The notes beneath the pieces are model-generated. The model was not told the origin of the DNA. It ran no database searches and saw nothing but the letters and a program-made list of their open reading frames with translations. A stretch of DNA of 64,000 nucleotides, from contig JARWZO010000004.1 in assembly GCA_029866325.1 (NCBI GenBank), positions 1 through 64,000 on the forward strand, given 5' to 3'. This document shows positions 1-8,441 of the stretch, in pieces. Position numbers and translations under genes: made by a program. How positions within the stretch are numbered: the stretch's first letter is position 1; each line of letters starts with the position of its first letter. The DNA comes from Fluviicola sp. (GTDB lineage Bacteria > Bacteroidota > Bacteroidia > Flavobacteriales_D > Crocinitomicaceae).

Positions 1-11
1 TATTAAACGTT

Positions 12-122
<111 letters not shown>

Positions 123-133
123 CTTTTAAAACG

Positions 134-168
134 AAAGCCGTTCCCAAAAGGAGCGGCTTTTTTTTTTG
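134..168 (+). terminator. rRNA operon terminator
   Basis: A 10-bp stem (AAGCCGTTCC paired with GGAGCGGCTT, one G-U pair) with a short A-rich loop is followed by a run of about ten T. It directly follows the 5S gene, as expected for the end of an rRNA operon. Confidence 0.9.
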
Positions 169-178
169 TACCTATTAC

Positions 179-290
179 TTATGGTACGCGTGTCAGCCTG
201 AGGCTGATGGGAGAGTTTAAGTTCCGCCACAGCGGACCATTTTTAAAACGAAACCCTGGTCCGTCTCAGACGGATCAGGTTTTTTTTATT
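179..290 (+). pseudogene. 5S rRNA 3'-end relic with terminator (relic A)
   Basis: This stretch repeats the order of elements in the 3' half of the intact 5S gene: ATGGTAC, a variable arm, GATGGGAGAG, a degenerate end, then the ACTTTTAAAACGAAA-like junction and a terminator hairpin with a T tract (252-287). The 5' half of 5S is absent. The variable arm has become a perfect TCAGCCTGAGGCTGA palindrome (193-207), and TCCGC-CACA-GCGGA (223-236) forms a second hairpin. I read it as a decayed partial duplication of the 5S-terminator unit. An open frame that runs across it is not believable as a gene. Confidence 0.6.
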
Positions 291-309
291 TACACCTGTT
301 ACTCAAAAC

Positions 310-430
310 CAAACGACGATCGCGCTACGTGTCTCATCCTTAGGCTGATGGGAGAGCTTAAGTTCCGCCTCGACGAACCACTTTTAAAACGAAAGCCTTA
401 CCAGTCTCAGACCAATCAGGTTTTTTTGTT
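310..430 (+). pseudogene. 5S rRNA 3'-end relic with decayed terminator (relic B)
   Basis: This is a second copy of the same unit: CTTAGGCTGATGGGAGAG, then TTAAGTTCCGCC, then CCACTTTTAAAACGAAAGCC and a T run. The terminator stem (about 392-420) now has several mismatches, so it probably no longer works well. Spacing of the CGAAA junctions from the intact gene through relics A and B is about 117 and 141 bases, consistent with tandem duplication followed by decay. Confidence 0.55.
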
Positions 431-450
431 TGTACTAATCATCACTACAA

Positions 451-520
451 ATCCCGAACAATGAAGTTAAGCCCTCTAGCGCCGATGGTACCTGTGTCAG
501 ACTCATACTGATGGGAGAGA
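451..520 (+). pseudogene. 5S rRNA core relic (relic C)
   Basis: The segment contains a recognisable 5S core: ATCCCGAACAATGAAGTTAAG, then CCCTCTAGCGCCGATGGTAC and a terminal GATGGGAGAG. It aligns with the intact gene at positions 45-112 but has lost both ends. Unlike relics A and B it keeps the central loop region. The sequence from 521 to 727 holds no gene I can support, only a short ATCGTT-GAC-AACGAT hairpin at 597-611. Confidence 0.65.
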
Positions 521-727
521 ATAATTAATTAGAGATTCATTGGTAGACTCAGTAAATATCATAGCCATAAAGCGCAGTTGTATTATAGGACTGGTAATCG
601 TTGACAACGATAGTTTCGGCTAATCATAAACCCTGAGATAGACCACCGGTTTCTCAAAAATCAATTCAATTAAGTAAAATATTCCAAAAGAAGATTTACG
701 GACATTATTCTTAAAGTTGGACAGAAA

Positions 728-3589
728 CTATTCCTTCACAAATCGAACCAGTTGATTTCCAGTCGAAACAAAATAAGTAGCACTTTGCCAATTGGAAATA
801 TCGATAACATTAACTCCTTTTATAAGTAACTGTTCAGATACCAATTTGCCTTCCGTGGATATGATTCTTACTGTTCCGTTTAATGGCGAATCGATCGTTA
901 AGATGTCTTTGCAAGGATTCGGATAAAGGATGAACTGCATAGCTGATTGATCTAATCCGACATTCTCCAATGTATTCAGGTAAATGAAACCATCACTGTT
1001 CAATGTGTCGCTGGCCAATCCTGCACCATTTAGAGAACGAACGAAGATCCTATATTCTTCCCCGGATGATAATCCTGCAAGCGTTTGAAATAATTCACTT
1101 GAACTGACAGGTGTTTCGGATAAAATAACGGTTCCGTCTAAGTGCTCAACCCATGCTACAAATACAGAAATCCCCGAGTTTGTATCGCTGCTCAGTAGAT
1201 TTGCCAACTGCAGCGAGGTTGTGTTCAATAAGGTATCAATATCTACGATTTCTTCAGTTGGAGTAGCGATCACAGGTTGGGTGAAATCAACATCAAACAA
1301 TGCTTCGTTAAAACCTACATTCTTTGCCGCATCCAGTAGAATGGTACTTATACTGCCTGCCGAAACAGGAATGGACGGATTACAAGTTGTGAAATGTCCG
1401 GTTGGACCAACATATAATGATTCCATCATCGTTCTTGAAGGATAAACAGCAACCTGATCAACCGCAAAAGAAGCATTTGCCGAACGAAGGGAAATTCCCA
1501 CACTTTGCGTGAGCGGTGTCGAATCAACCCAAGAACCAACATAAAAGTCATCTACAAATACTTCCATTTTTCCGGTGAGAGTGGAATAGGTGACCTTGCA
1601 ATCATATAAACTTGAAGGATCAATTGTGTAAGGAAAGCTGGCAGTCAAGCTGAAAACATCATTGGTAACTTCGTACAATTGAATGACGTCCGTATCAACC
1701 CTGAACCAGACAAAATAAGAGTTCCCTCTGTTAGGAAGTGTCAAATCACTGCACATAAAATGCATTCCTGCTCGCCGATTTACTCCCGCTCCTGCAATAC
1801 TTCCTTTCCAATGAAAAAGATAGGAATCGGCTCCGGTAAGCGGAGTTGTCAGATATGCATTGGTGTTGGTGTTGTTTTCATCAATCTGAACAACACTGCC
1901 GGAATTTAACTCCCACGTTCCTACTGATGTGTTCCAGTTACCCAATGTTGAAAAAGGATCAAACACATGGCCGGTTTGTTCATTACCCAGCCATTCGCTG
2001 TTTACAAGACTGTGAGCGTTCCAATAGCTTTCCGTAACACCGATATTATCCGAATCGGTGAATTGAACAGTGGTGTTTTCCGTTTGCCAGGTGCTTGCCA
2101 TTGAAACAACAGATGTAGGAGCTTCATCATCCTGAATACAGGCATAAGCCATTTTCCATCCGGAAGCGCGGGTAGATCCATCCGATTTAAACCGTAACGT
2201 AAGATCACCACCAGTTGTGGTAAATTGCCCAGGACTGTTAGCACCTTCGTAAAACCCGATCAATGGAGCTGAAACAGAAGCACCATCATACAACCATAGT
2301 GTATCAAATCCTGCTTCGGTGGCAAATTCCAGGAAGTTGACAGAAATAGAGGTTGCGTTCGGTGGACTGATCGTATATTCTACCAATTCATTGTTGTAAT
2401 AATTTACTTCAGGACCACCTTCATCATACAAGGTATCCGAGCATGCCCAAGTGGTACAGGAAGTTAACTTTTGATCGATCGCATCCCACAATTCGGTGTA
2501 TCCGTCATCATAACCAAGTGTCCAGATTCCGATTCCTTTTAAATTCCGACGCTTTACCAAGTCATACCGGTCTTTCAGATTGTCTTCTTTCGAAATCCAA
2601 CACTGACGCCACGTTCCTGCATTCTGAAAAATGTAATCCAAACTCGATGAACGGGTATTGAAAGTTGGATTCACATAATTTCCCGAGGCATTGTCTCGAA
2701 CAAACTTATAGGTTCTGCTGTAAACATTGGCTCCGGTAGTTGTTCCGGGGATAGTATTCGTTGTAGTTTCCCATTCGCGCCCATAATAAGGTAAACCCAA
2801 TACCAATTTAGATGTCGGAATACCCGCGTTCAAATAATAAGAAACACTTCTCGATAGCGAATAATCGTAACCGGACGTAAATCCATACAACGGATCTGTG
2901 GGGCCGGCTTGACTACTTCCTGAGTAGTAATAATCGTATCCCATGACAGTGTAAAAATCCACTGAATTGTTTAGGGTTGGCTCATCAAAGAGGTTGCTCC
3001 AATCAACGGCATACAAACAAAGCGAAAGTTTATAGTTGGGATTTGCCGTATGCAACGCAGTGCCAAGGTTGGTCATAAAGGCTGATAAATTAGCAGATTG
3101 AGACGAAGGAACACCTTCAAAATCAATATTAACACCATGAGCACCACGCGTTTGCAATAAGTTGACCAGGTTGTTGATCAAGGTCGTCTGAGCAGCACTA
3201 TTCCCAAAGAAAGTGGCGTGCTGACTAAAAAGCGTCACACATAAATGAACTTCCTTACCATGAGCCAATGCGGTATCTATGACAGCTGCTGTGGCCCAAT
3301 TATGCGTGGAAGTTGCCGTGCCGTTAGCCGCATTGACTTCATACGAAAAATAACACAAATCGCTGATAAGGTTCCAGTCGTAATTGGCTTCAAGACCATT
3401 TACCCAATAAGGATGCCAGCCGAAAACCATTTTGTTGAGATCACAAGTAGAACGAGTGCTGGTCTGTATGACTTGCGCAGGCACTTGTATGATTCCCGAG
3501 TCGGGATGATTCAATAATTCTTCCTGATGAATCGATTGCGAAAATCCTGTAAAGGAAACGATGACCAAAAGTAGAGGTAGTAATTTCAT
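728..3589 (-). CDS. T9SS-secreted GH18 family glycoside hydrolase with CUB domain
   Basis: A 953-residue exported enzyme probably acting on chitin, peptidoglycan-like or other GlcNAc polymers. A signal peptide (about 1-18, ending FSQ) is followed by a GH18 barrel (about 55-375). The catalytic strand reads HGVNIDFEG, giving Asp156 and the acid/base Glu158; the first two positions of the usual DxxDxDxE motif are His and Asn. A CUB-like domain spans about 383-485, a concanavalin-like sheet region follows, and the last ~70 residues (FILYPNPCKDILTI onward) are a T9SS type A sorting domain, so the protein should be released or anchored by the PorSS. I use the ATG at 3589 because the frame continues 21 codons upstream without signal-peptide character. 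Substrate is not determined. Confidence 0.85.
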   Translation of the reverse strand: MKLLPLLLVIVSFTGFSQSIHQEELLNHPDSGIIQVPAQVIQTSTRSTCDLNKMVFGWHPYWVNGLEANYDWNLISDLCYFSYEVNAANGTATSTHNWATAAVIDTALAHGKEVHLCVTLFSQHATFFGNSAAQTTLINNLVNLLQTRGAHGVNIDFEGVPSSQSANLSAFMTNLGTALHTANPNYKLSLCLYAVDWSNLFDEPTLNNSVDFYTVMGYDYYYSGSSQAGPTDPLYGFTSGYDYSLSRSVSYYLNAGIPTSKLVLGLPYYGREWETTTNTIPGTTTGANVYSRTYKFVRDNASGNYVNPTFNTRSSSLDYIFQNAGTWRQCWISKEDNLKDRYDLVKRRNLKGIGIWTLGYDDGYTELWDAIDQKLTSCTTWACSDTLYDEGGPEVNYYNNELVEYTISPPNATSISVNFLEFATEAGFDTLWLYDGASVSAPLIGFYEGANSPGQFTTTGGDLTLRFKSDGSTRASGWKMAYACIQDDEAPTSVVSMASTWQTENTTVQFTDSDNIGVTESYWNAHSLVNSEWLGNEQTGHVFDPFSTLGNWNTSVGTWELNSGSVVQIDENNTNTNAYLTTPLTGADSYLFHWKGSIAGAGVNRRAGMHFMCSDLTLPNRGNSYFVWFRVDTDVIQLYEVTNDVFSLTASFPYTIDPSSLYDCKVTYSTLTGKMEVFVDDFYVGSWVDSTPLTQSVGISLRSANASFAVDQVAVYPSRTMMESLYVGPTGHFTTCNPSIPVSAGSISTILLDAAKNVGFNEALFDVDFTQPVIATPTEEIVDIDTLLNTTSLQLANLLSSDTNSGISVFVAWVEHLDGTVILSETPVSSSELFQTLAGLSSGEEYRIFVRSLNGAGLASDTLNSDGFIYLNTLENVGLDQSAMQFILYPNPCKDILTIDSPLNGTVRIISTEGKLVSEQLLIKGVNVIDISNWQSATYFVSTGNQLVRFVKE

Positions 3590-3650
3590 TGTTGTGTAGT
3601 ATGACCCTAAAAGTAAGAATAGCGCTTCTTCTTCCGAAACAAAACCGCAC

Positions 3651-3680
3651 AAAAAAGCCCTACTTGTTAATAAGTAAGGC
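3651..3680 (-). terminator. Terminator downstream of ndk
   Basis: Read on the minus strand, a 9-bp stem (GCCTTACTT with AAGTAGGGC, one G-U) and a 6-base loop are followed by TTTTTT. It separates ndk from the GH18 gene, which is therefore expected to have its own promoter. Confidence 0.8.
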
Positions 3681-3706
3681 TCTTAGTATCAGCTAAATCG
3701 TTTTAA

Positions 3707-4126
3707 CTAGAATACTTCTGAATCTGCAAAATGAAATTTACCTTCAATAGCTGCATTTTCATCAGAATCAGAACCGTGAACCGCATTGCGACCTTTCGAT
3801 TCTGCATAATATTTACGAATTGTTCCTTCAGCAGCTTCTGCCGGATCAGTTGCTCCAATCAATGCTCTGAAATCGGCAACCGCGTTATCTTTTTCCAAAA
3901 TAGCAGCAACGATAGGACCAGAAGTCATGTACTCAACCAATTCGCCATAAAACGGACGCTCAGAGTGAACTTCGTAAAATGCTTTTGCTTGATCTTCCGA
4001 TAAACGTGTGTATTTCATCGCTTTGATCGAAAAACCAGCTTGAATAATCATATCGATGATTTTGCCCATGTGACCGTTTTCGATCGCATCCGGCTTTAAC
4101 ATGGTGAATGTTCTGTTACCTGACAT
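3707..4126 (-). CDS. ndk: Nucleoside diphosphate kinase
   Basis: A 139-residue cytoplasmic enzyme that transfers the gamma-phosphate of ATP to nucleoside diphosphates through a phosphohistidine. The active-site segment GRNAVHGSD carries the catalytic His117, and the N-terminal [10 protein letters not shown] strand with Lys11 and the ERPFY segment are all family hallmarks. The length is normal for the short bacterial form. It is monocistronic by context: a terminator follows it and a divergent regulator gene lies upstream. Confidence 0.97.
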   Translation of the reverse strand: MSGNRTFTMLKPDAIENGHMGKIIDMIIQAGFSIKAMKYTRLSEDQAKAFYEVHSERPFYGELVEYMTSGPIVAAILEKDNAVADFRALIGATDPAEAAEGTIRKYYAESKGRNAVHGSDSDENAAIEGKFHFADSEVF

Positions 4127-4153
4127 TGTTCTTTTTTTAGTTGAATTTCACCG

Positions 4154-4161
4154 CAAAAGTA
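4154..4161 (-). promoter_or_regulatory. -7 promoter element of ndk
   Basis: On the minus strand the sequence reads TACTTTTG, an exact match to the Bacteroidota TAnnTTTG element, 27 bases before the ndk start codon. No convincing -33 TTG was seen at the usual 17-23 base spacing. Confidence 0.55.
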
Positions 4162-4244
4162 CTGAATTTAAAACGATCTATTGGCCATGAAATCAAATTT
4201 CCGTAAAGATTTGATGGATCGTGAAACAAAAATCGTTTCTAAAA

Positions 4245-4276
4245 TTTTAGACGTGTCTAAAAAATAGTTATATTTG
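4245..4276 (+). promoter_or_regulatory. Promoter and candidate MntR/DtxR operator
   Basis: A perfect 8-bp inverted repeat with a two-base centre, TTTTAGAC-GT-GTCTAAAA (4245-4262), lies just before TATATTTG (4269-4276), an exact -7 element. The palindrome covers the -33 region, so a bound repressor would block RNA polymerase. Its size and symmetry fit a DtxR-family dimer site. The first gene downstream encodes such a repressor, which suggests autoregulation of the whole metal-import operon. Binding is inferred, not shown. Confidence 0.65.
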
Positions 4277-4293
4277 TTCTGAAAAATACGTTC

Positions 4294-4977
4294 ATGCAAC
4301 TAGAAAAGCGACAGTTATCCCAAAGCGAAGAAAATTACATCAAGGCAATTTATGCGTTATCGGAGACGTGTGAGGATACCATTTCAACCAATCTTTTGGC
4401 CGAACGTATGTCCACAAAAGCATCGTCGGTAACGGATATGTTGAAAAAACTCACCGATAAAGAACTGCTTACTTACCAGAAATACCAAGGCTGTGGTTTG
4501 ACTCCTAAAGGTCGCGCCATTGCTTTATCCATTGTGCGTAAACACCGTTTGTGGGAAGTTTTTTTGGTGGACAAACTACAGTTCGGTTGGGATGAAGTAC
4601 ACGAAATTGCCGAACAACTCGAACACATACAATCGACACAATTAACCAATCGCCTAGAAGCTTTTTTGGGATATCCAAAAGTCGATCCGCACGGCGATCC
4701 TATTCCTAATGATGAAGGTGTTTTTGATACACCGGCCGTTCGTGTAAGTTTGGCTTCGTGCGAAACAGGCTCAAAAGGAATTGTGATGGGCGTGGATGAC
4801 GGATCTCCCGAATTTCTGCAATACCTCAATAAAATTGATTTGAAATTGGGTTCAGAAATTGAGATTTTGGAAAAATTGTCATTTGACGGTTCGTTATTGA
4901 TCGCCATGGAAAAAAGGACCATTCAGTTTTCGCATGTGGTAGCAGCCCGAATCTTTATTCAACCATATCAATCATGA
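4294..4977 (+). CDS. DtxR/MntR-family metal-dependent transcriptional regulator
   Basis: A 227-residue repressor expected to sense Mn(II) or Fe(II) and control the importer encoded downstream. An N-terminal winged helix (about 9-75) starts with the family motif SEENYIKAIY. The dimerisation/metal domain has His84 and the EQLEH segment (Glu107, Glu110, His111); Glu rather than Cys at 107 resembles MntR more than iron-sensing DtxR/IdeR. The residue matching MntR Asp8 is Asn14, so the site is not a classic MntR site. A C-terminal FeoA/SH3-like domain (about 150-225) is present, which Bacillus MntR lacks. Its stop codon overlaps the next start by four bases. Metal specificity is inference. Confidence 0.88.
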   Translation: MQLEKRQLSQSEENYIKAIYALSETCEDTISTNLLAERMSTKASSVTDMLKKLTDKELLTYQKYQGCGLTPKGRAIALSIVRKHRLWEVFLVDKLQFGWDEVHEIAEQLEHIQSTQLTNRLEAFLGYPKVDPHGDPIPNDEGVFDTPAVRVSLASCETGSKGIVMGVDDGSPEFLQYLNKIDLKLGSEIEILEKLSFDGSLLIAMEKRTIQFSHVVAARIFIQPYQS

Positions 4978-5882
4978 AACAAGTCGTATTCGTTTGTTTC
5001 ATCTTGATGCTTTTCGCCGGTTGCAAGATCGATGCAAAAAAGCAACAGGAATTGCACATCGTTTGCTCTACCTCGATCATCAGAGATTGTGTTCAGGAAA
5101 TTGTGGGTGATGCCTGCGAAGTGAAAACCCTCATGGGACCCGGAATCGATCCGCATTCGTACAATCCGCGACCATCTGATGTTTCATTGCTAAACGACGC
5201 AACAGTGGTTATTTACAACGGGCTTCATCTCGAAGGTAAAATGGCGCAATTGTTTCACCAATTAGGCGAACGAAAAACAGTATTCTGTGTAGCTGATGGG
5301 ATCAGTAAAAGGAGTTTGATTTATACCGATCCGTCTTCCGGAGCTATTGATCCGCACATTTGGTTTGATACCGAAAGTTGGTTGCAAGGACTCGAACAGG
5401 TAACCGAAGATTTGTGTAAGGCATATCCGCAATACAGAACAAAATTCGAAGCTAATTTTAAACGGTTCAGTGAAGAAACAAAACAACTGACCGTGCAATT
5501 AAAGACTGAAATGCAAGCCGTTCCGCGCCAACAACGCGTGTTGATTACTTCACACGATGCGTTTCATTACTTCAGCCGTTGCTTCGATATAGAAGTGAGT
5601 GCCTTGCAGGGAATTTCCACCACACAGGAACCCGGCGTTCAGGACGTCGTTAATTTGGTGAATTTTATTGTTAGCCGACGAGTGAAAGCATTGTTTGTAG
5701 AACATTCCGTTAGCCCAAAAGCGATCAATACCGTGATGGAATCATGTCAGCGAAAAGGACACAATGTACGTGTTGGTGGAACGCTTTATTCGGATGCGCT
5801 AGGCGATCAACAAAGTAAAGGAAATACGTATTTGAACATGCTTCGGCACAATGTTCACACAATTATCAAGGGATTAAACTAA
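4974..5882 (+). CDS. Metal ABC transporter substrate-binding lipoprotein (TroA/ZnuA family)
   Basis: A 302-residue periplasmic metal-binding lipoprotein of the cluster A-I family; the signal ends LFAGC with the lipidated Cys17. The four expected ligands are visible: His61 (GIDPHSYNP), His128 (IDPHIWFD), His194 (TSHDAFHYF) and Asp274 (LYSDALG). Three His plus Asp matches TroA rather than the His-His-Glu-Asp set of PsaA-type Mn binders, and the His-rich loop of ZnuA is absent. Together with the upstream MntR-like gene this favours Mn, with Zn possible. It overlaps the regulator gene by four bases and the ATPase gene by one. Confidence 0.9.
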   Translation: MKQVVFVCFILMLFAGCKIDAKKQQELHIVCSTSIIRDCVQEIVGDACEVKTLMGPGIDPHSYNPRPSDVSLLNDATVVIYNGLHLEGKMAQLFHQLGERKTVFCVADGISKRSLIYTDPSSGAIDPHIWFDTESWLQGLEQVTEDLCKAYPQYRTKFEANFKRFSEETKQLTVQLKTEMQAVPRQQRVLITSHDAFHYFSRCFDIEVSALQGISTTQEPGVQDVVNLVNFIVSRRVKALFVEHSVSPKAINTVMESCQRKGHNVRVGGTLYSDALGDQQSKGNTYLNMLRHNVHTIIKGLN

Positions 5883-6622
5883 TGGAAAATCACTGCATTA
5901 CGGTCGAAAATCTTCAGGTCAATTACCACCAGCAAGTGGCGTTGGAATCAGTGTCTGTGGAATTGCCTGCTGGGAAAATTACCGGAATTATCGGACCAAA
6001 TGGTTCAGGAAAAACAACTTTTTTGAAAGCCGTGCTTGGAATTGTAACACCTGCGACTGGAATAGTTCGCTTTTTCGGGGAAGAACTTGATAAAGTAAGG
6101 CAACAGGTTGCTTACGTTCCACAACGCGAGTCGGTCGATTGGGATTTTCCAATTTCCGTATACGATGTCGTTTCAATGGGACGTTTAAATCCAAAGCGTT
6201 GGTGGCAACGTGTGGCTGCAGAAGATCTTCGCATTATTCAGGATGCGTTGGCACAAGTTAGTCTTACCGAATTACAACACCGGCAAATCGGTCAGCTTTC
6301 GGGCGGACAGCAACAACGGGTTTTCTTAGCGCGCGCTTTAGCACAGCAAGCATCGCTCATTGTGATGGATGAACCGTTTGTGGGCGTCGATGTAGCTTCG
6401 CAGGATTCTATTCTGAAAGTGCTACAAACCTTGCGCGATGAAGGAAAATCAATCGTAATTGTTCATCATGATCTTTCAACTGTTGCCAACTATTTTGATT
6501 ATGTGGTGCTGCTCAACAATAAACTGGTAGCCGCGGGTGATACGAAAGTCATGTTGAAACCTGAAACATTGGCAAAAGCTTACGGCCATTCCTTGTTGTT
6601 TCAATCAACTTCGGAATCATGA
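5882..6622 (+). CDS. Metal ABC transporter ATP-binding protein (TroB/MntB type)
   Basis: The 246-residue ATPase energises the Mn/Zn importer at the inner membrane. Walker A GPNGSGKT is at 38-45, the LSGGQQQR signature at 139-146, Walker B LIVMDEP at about 159-165, and the switch His lies in IVHHDLS. The segment SVDWDFP after the Q-loop (about 84-90) is characteristic of the Mn/Zn subfamily. Its start codon shares one base with the preceding stop and its end overlaps the next start, so translation is probably coupled. Confidence 0.93.
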   Translation: MENHCITVENLQVNYHQQVALESVSVELPAGKITGIIGPNGSGKTTFLKAVLGIVTPATGIVRFFGEELDKVRQQVAYVPQRESVDWDFPISVYDVVSMGRLNPKRWWQRVAAEDLRIIQDALAQVSLTELQHRQIGQLSGGQQQRVFLARALAQQASLIVMDEPFVGVDVASQDSILKVLQTLRDEGKSIVIVHHDLSTVANYFDYVVLLNNKLVAAGDTKVMLKPETLAKAYGHSLLFQSTSES

Positions 6623-7491
6623 ATTATTTCACCGATCCGACAATACAACGCATGTTCCTTGGGACGATTGTGATAGGCGTAACAGCTTCTGCTGTAGGCG
6701 TTTTTGCCTTTCTGCGTAAAAAAGCATTGGTGGGTGATGCCATTTCGCATGCCATTCTTCCCGGTGTAGCAGTGGCTTACATTGCTACTGAAACCCGTGA
6801 AACTTGGGTATTGATGTTGGGCGCGGTGATTGCCGGATGGCTGGCAACTCAATTCATGGACACACTTTCCAGAACCACCAAACTGAAAGCCGATGCAGTT
6901 GTAGCCATTGTGTTGAGCATTTTCTTCGCCATCGGATTGGTACTCATATCCTGGATTCAAGGTACCGGGAAAGATGCGCAAGCCGGATTAAGCGATTTTC
7001 TCTTCGGTAAAATCGCAGCCATTTCTACACAAGATATTTATGCGTTTGCCGTGTTGGCGGTTTGTCTCCTATTTCTTCTTCTTTGGAAATACAAAACCTT
7101 TTATTTTCTGGCCTTTAATGCCGAATACCTCAAAGTGCGGGGCTTTTCGATTCGGTGGAACGATATGCTGATTTCAACAGCTTCCATTCTAGCCATTGCG
7201 ATGGGAATTCAGGCTGTTGGTGTGGTCTTAATGTCTGCTTTGTTGATTATTCCTGTTGCCGGTGCACGCATGCTTACGTTTCGCATTTTGCCACTCATGG
7301 CGATTTCGGTATTGTTTGGTGTAGTGGGAGCGGTTGGTGGTGCTTTTAGTTCTACGCTTGCACCGAATATGCCAACAGGACCGTGGATCATCGTGGTCTT
7401 ATTTTTTATCGTAATCGTATGCCTTGTGATTCGTTATTTTTCTGAGCGAACAAAACGAAAAACAATTCCTAAAACACAACCAAATGGGTAA
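6619..7491 (+). CDS. Metal ABC transporter permease, first subunit (TroC/ZnuB type)
   Basis: A 290-residue polytopic inner-membrane protein with about eight hydrophobic segments. It has the family features LRKKALVGDAISHAILPGV near residue 35 and the GVVLMSALLIIPVAGAR segment late in the protein that forms the ATPase-coupling region. It overlaps the ATPase gene by four bases and the next permease gene by eight. Two consecutive permease genes suggest a heterodimeric channel as in TroCD or MntCD. Confidence 0.92.
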   Translation: MNYFTDPTIQRMFLGTIVIGVTASAVGVFAFLRKKALVGDAISHAILPGVAVAYIATETRETWVLMLGAVIAGWLATQFMDTLSRTTKLKADAVVAIVLSIFFAIGLVLISWIQGTGKDAQAGLSDFLFGKIAAISTQDIYAFAVLAVCLLFLLLWKYKTFYFLAFNAEYLKVRGFSIRWNDMLISTASILAIAMGIQAVGVVLMSALLIIPVAGARMLTFRILPLMAISVLFGVVGAVGGAFSSTLAPNMPTGPWIIVVLFFIVIVCLVIRYFSERTKRKTIPKTQPNG

Positions 7492-8359
7492 CGGATTAAT
7501 CATTATTACCGCATTATTGGTGGCATTGCCGGCTTCTTTATTGGGCGTATTTCTCATGATGCGCAGGTTGGTAATGGTAGGAGATGCCATTTCTCATGCG
7601 GTATTACCCGGAATCGTAGTGGCCTATTTGATAACCGAAAGCAGAGATTCTTTTCCGATGTTGTTAGGTGCGGCTGTTATGGGTGTTTTAACAACCATGT
7701 TCATCGACTTTCTCAACCGACGTATTCGTATTCAGCAAGATGCAGCCATTGGCACGGCATTTACCTTTTTGTTTGCGGTGGGCGTTTTGCTCATTGCTTT
7801 TTTTGCAGGAACCAATACCGATCTCGATCAGGAATGTGTGCTCTACGGTGATTTGGAAACATCTTTCTTGGATCAGCGTATTTGGGGCGGATATCTAGTT
7901 GGAACGGGGGCTATTTTCCAGTTATTACCACTCAACATTCTTGTGTTAACTGTAATTGTGTTTGCATTTCGACCGCTTACGGTATGGGCCTTTAACAGTG
8001 ATTTCGGTAAGTTGCTCGGCATGAAAACCGGAAGGTGGCAATTACTGATGATGTCGTTGGTGAGTATTCACGCTGTTTTTAGTTTTGAAAGCGTAGGAGC
8101 GATCATGGTGGTTGGAATGTTGGTGCTTCCGGCATCGGCTGCGTATTTAATTTCGAATAAATTATCGGTTGTTTTATTCCTTTCTGCCACCATAGGAATA
8201 CTAGGATGCGTGGTCGGATTCTTTGTTGCGCTTTGGTTAAACGTTTCGATTGCTCCCACAATTGTTTCGATTTGTGGACTATTCTTTACGACGATTTGGC
8301 TGGTGCAATGGCTGCGAGGAGAACGGAAGGTTATTCAAACCGGTGCGGTCACCAATTAG
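7484..8359 (+). CDS. Metal ABC transporter permease, second subunit (TroD type)
   Basis: A 291-residue paralogue of the preceding permease with the same MRRLVMVGDAISHAVLPGIV segment near the N-terminus and GAIMVVGMLVLPASAAYL near the C-terminus. The insert after about residue 105 (TDLDQECVLYGDLE) occurs in TroD-like proteins. It closes the five-gene regulator-importer operon. The next transcription signals lie about 50 bases downstream. Confidence 0.92.
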   Translation: MGNGLIIITALLVALPASLLGVFLMMRRLVMVGDAISHAVLPGIVVAYLITESRDSFPMLLGAAVMGVLTTMFIDFLNRRIRIQQDAAIGTAFTFLFAVGVLLIAFFAGTNTDLDQECVLYGDLETSFLDQRIWGGYLVGTGAIFQLLPLNILVLTVIVFAFRPLTVWAFNSDFGKLLGMKTGRWQLLMMSLVSIHAVFSFESVGAIMVVGMLVLPASAAYLISNKLSVVLFLSATIGILGCVVGFFVALWLNVSIAPTIVSICGLFFTTIWLVQWLRGERKVIQTGAVTN

Positions 8360-8407
8360 GAACCCAATTCATCATAATTTTATTACCTTTTTTTAACAGA
8401 AAAACAA

Positions 8408-8437
8408 TTGCACTTCCTAAAAACCATCGTATCTTTG
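8408..8437 (+). promoter_or_regulatory. Promoter of a candidate non-coding transcript
   Basis: TTG (8408-8410), a 19-base spacer and TATCTTTG (8430-8437) match the Bacteroidota promoter TTG-N(17-23)-TAnnTTTG. No reading frame of useful length follows before the terminator at 8501-8538. Confidence 0.55.
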
Positions 8438-8441
8438 TCTC

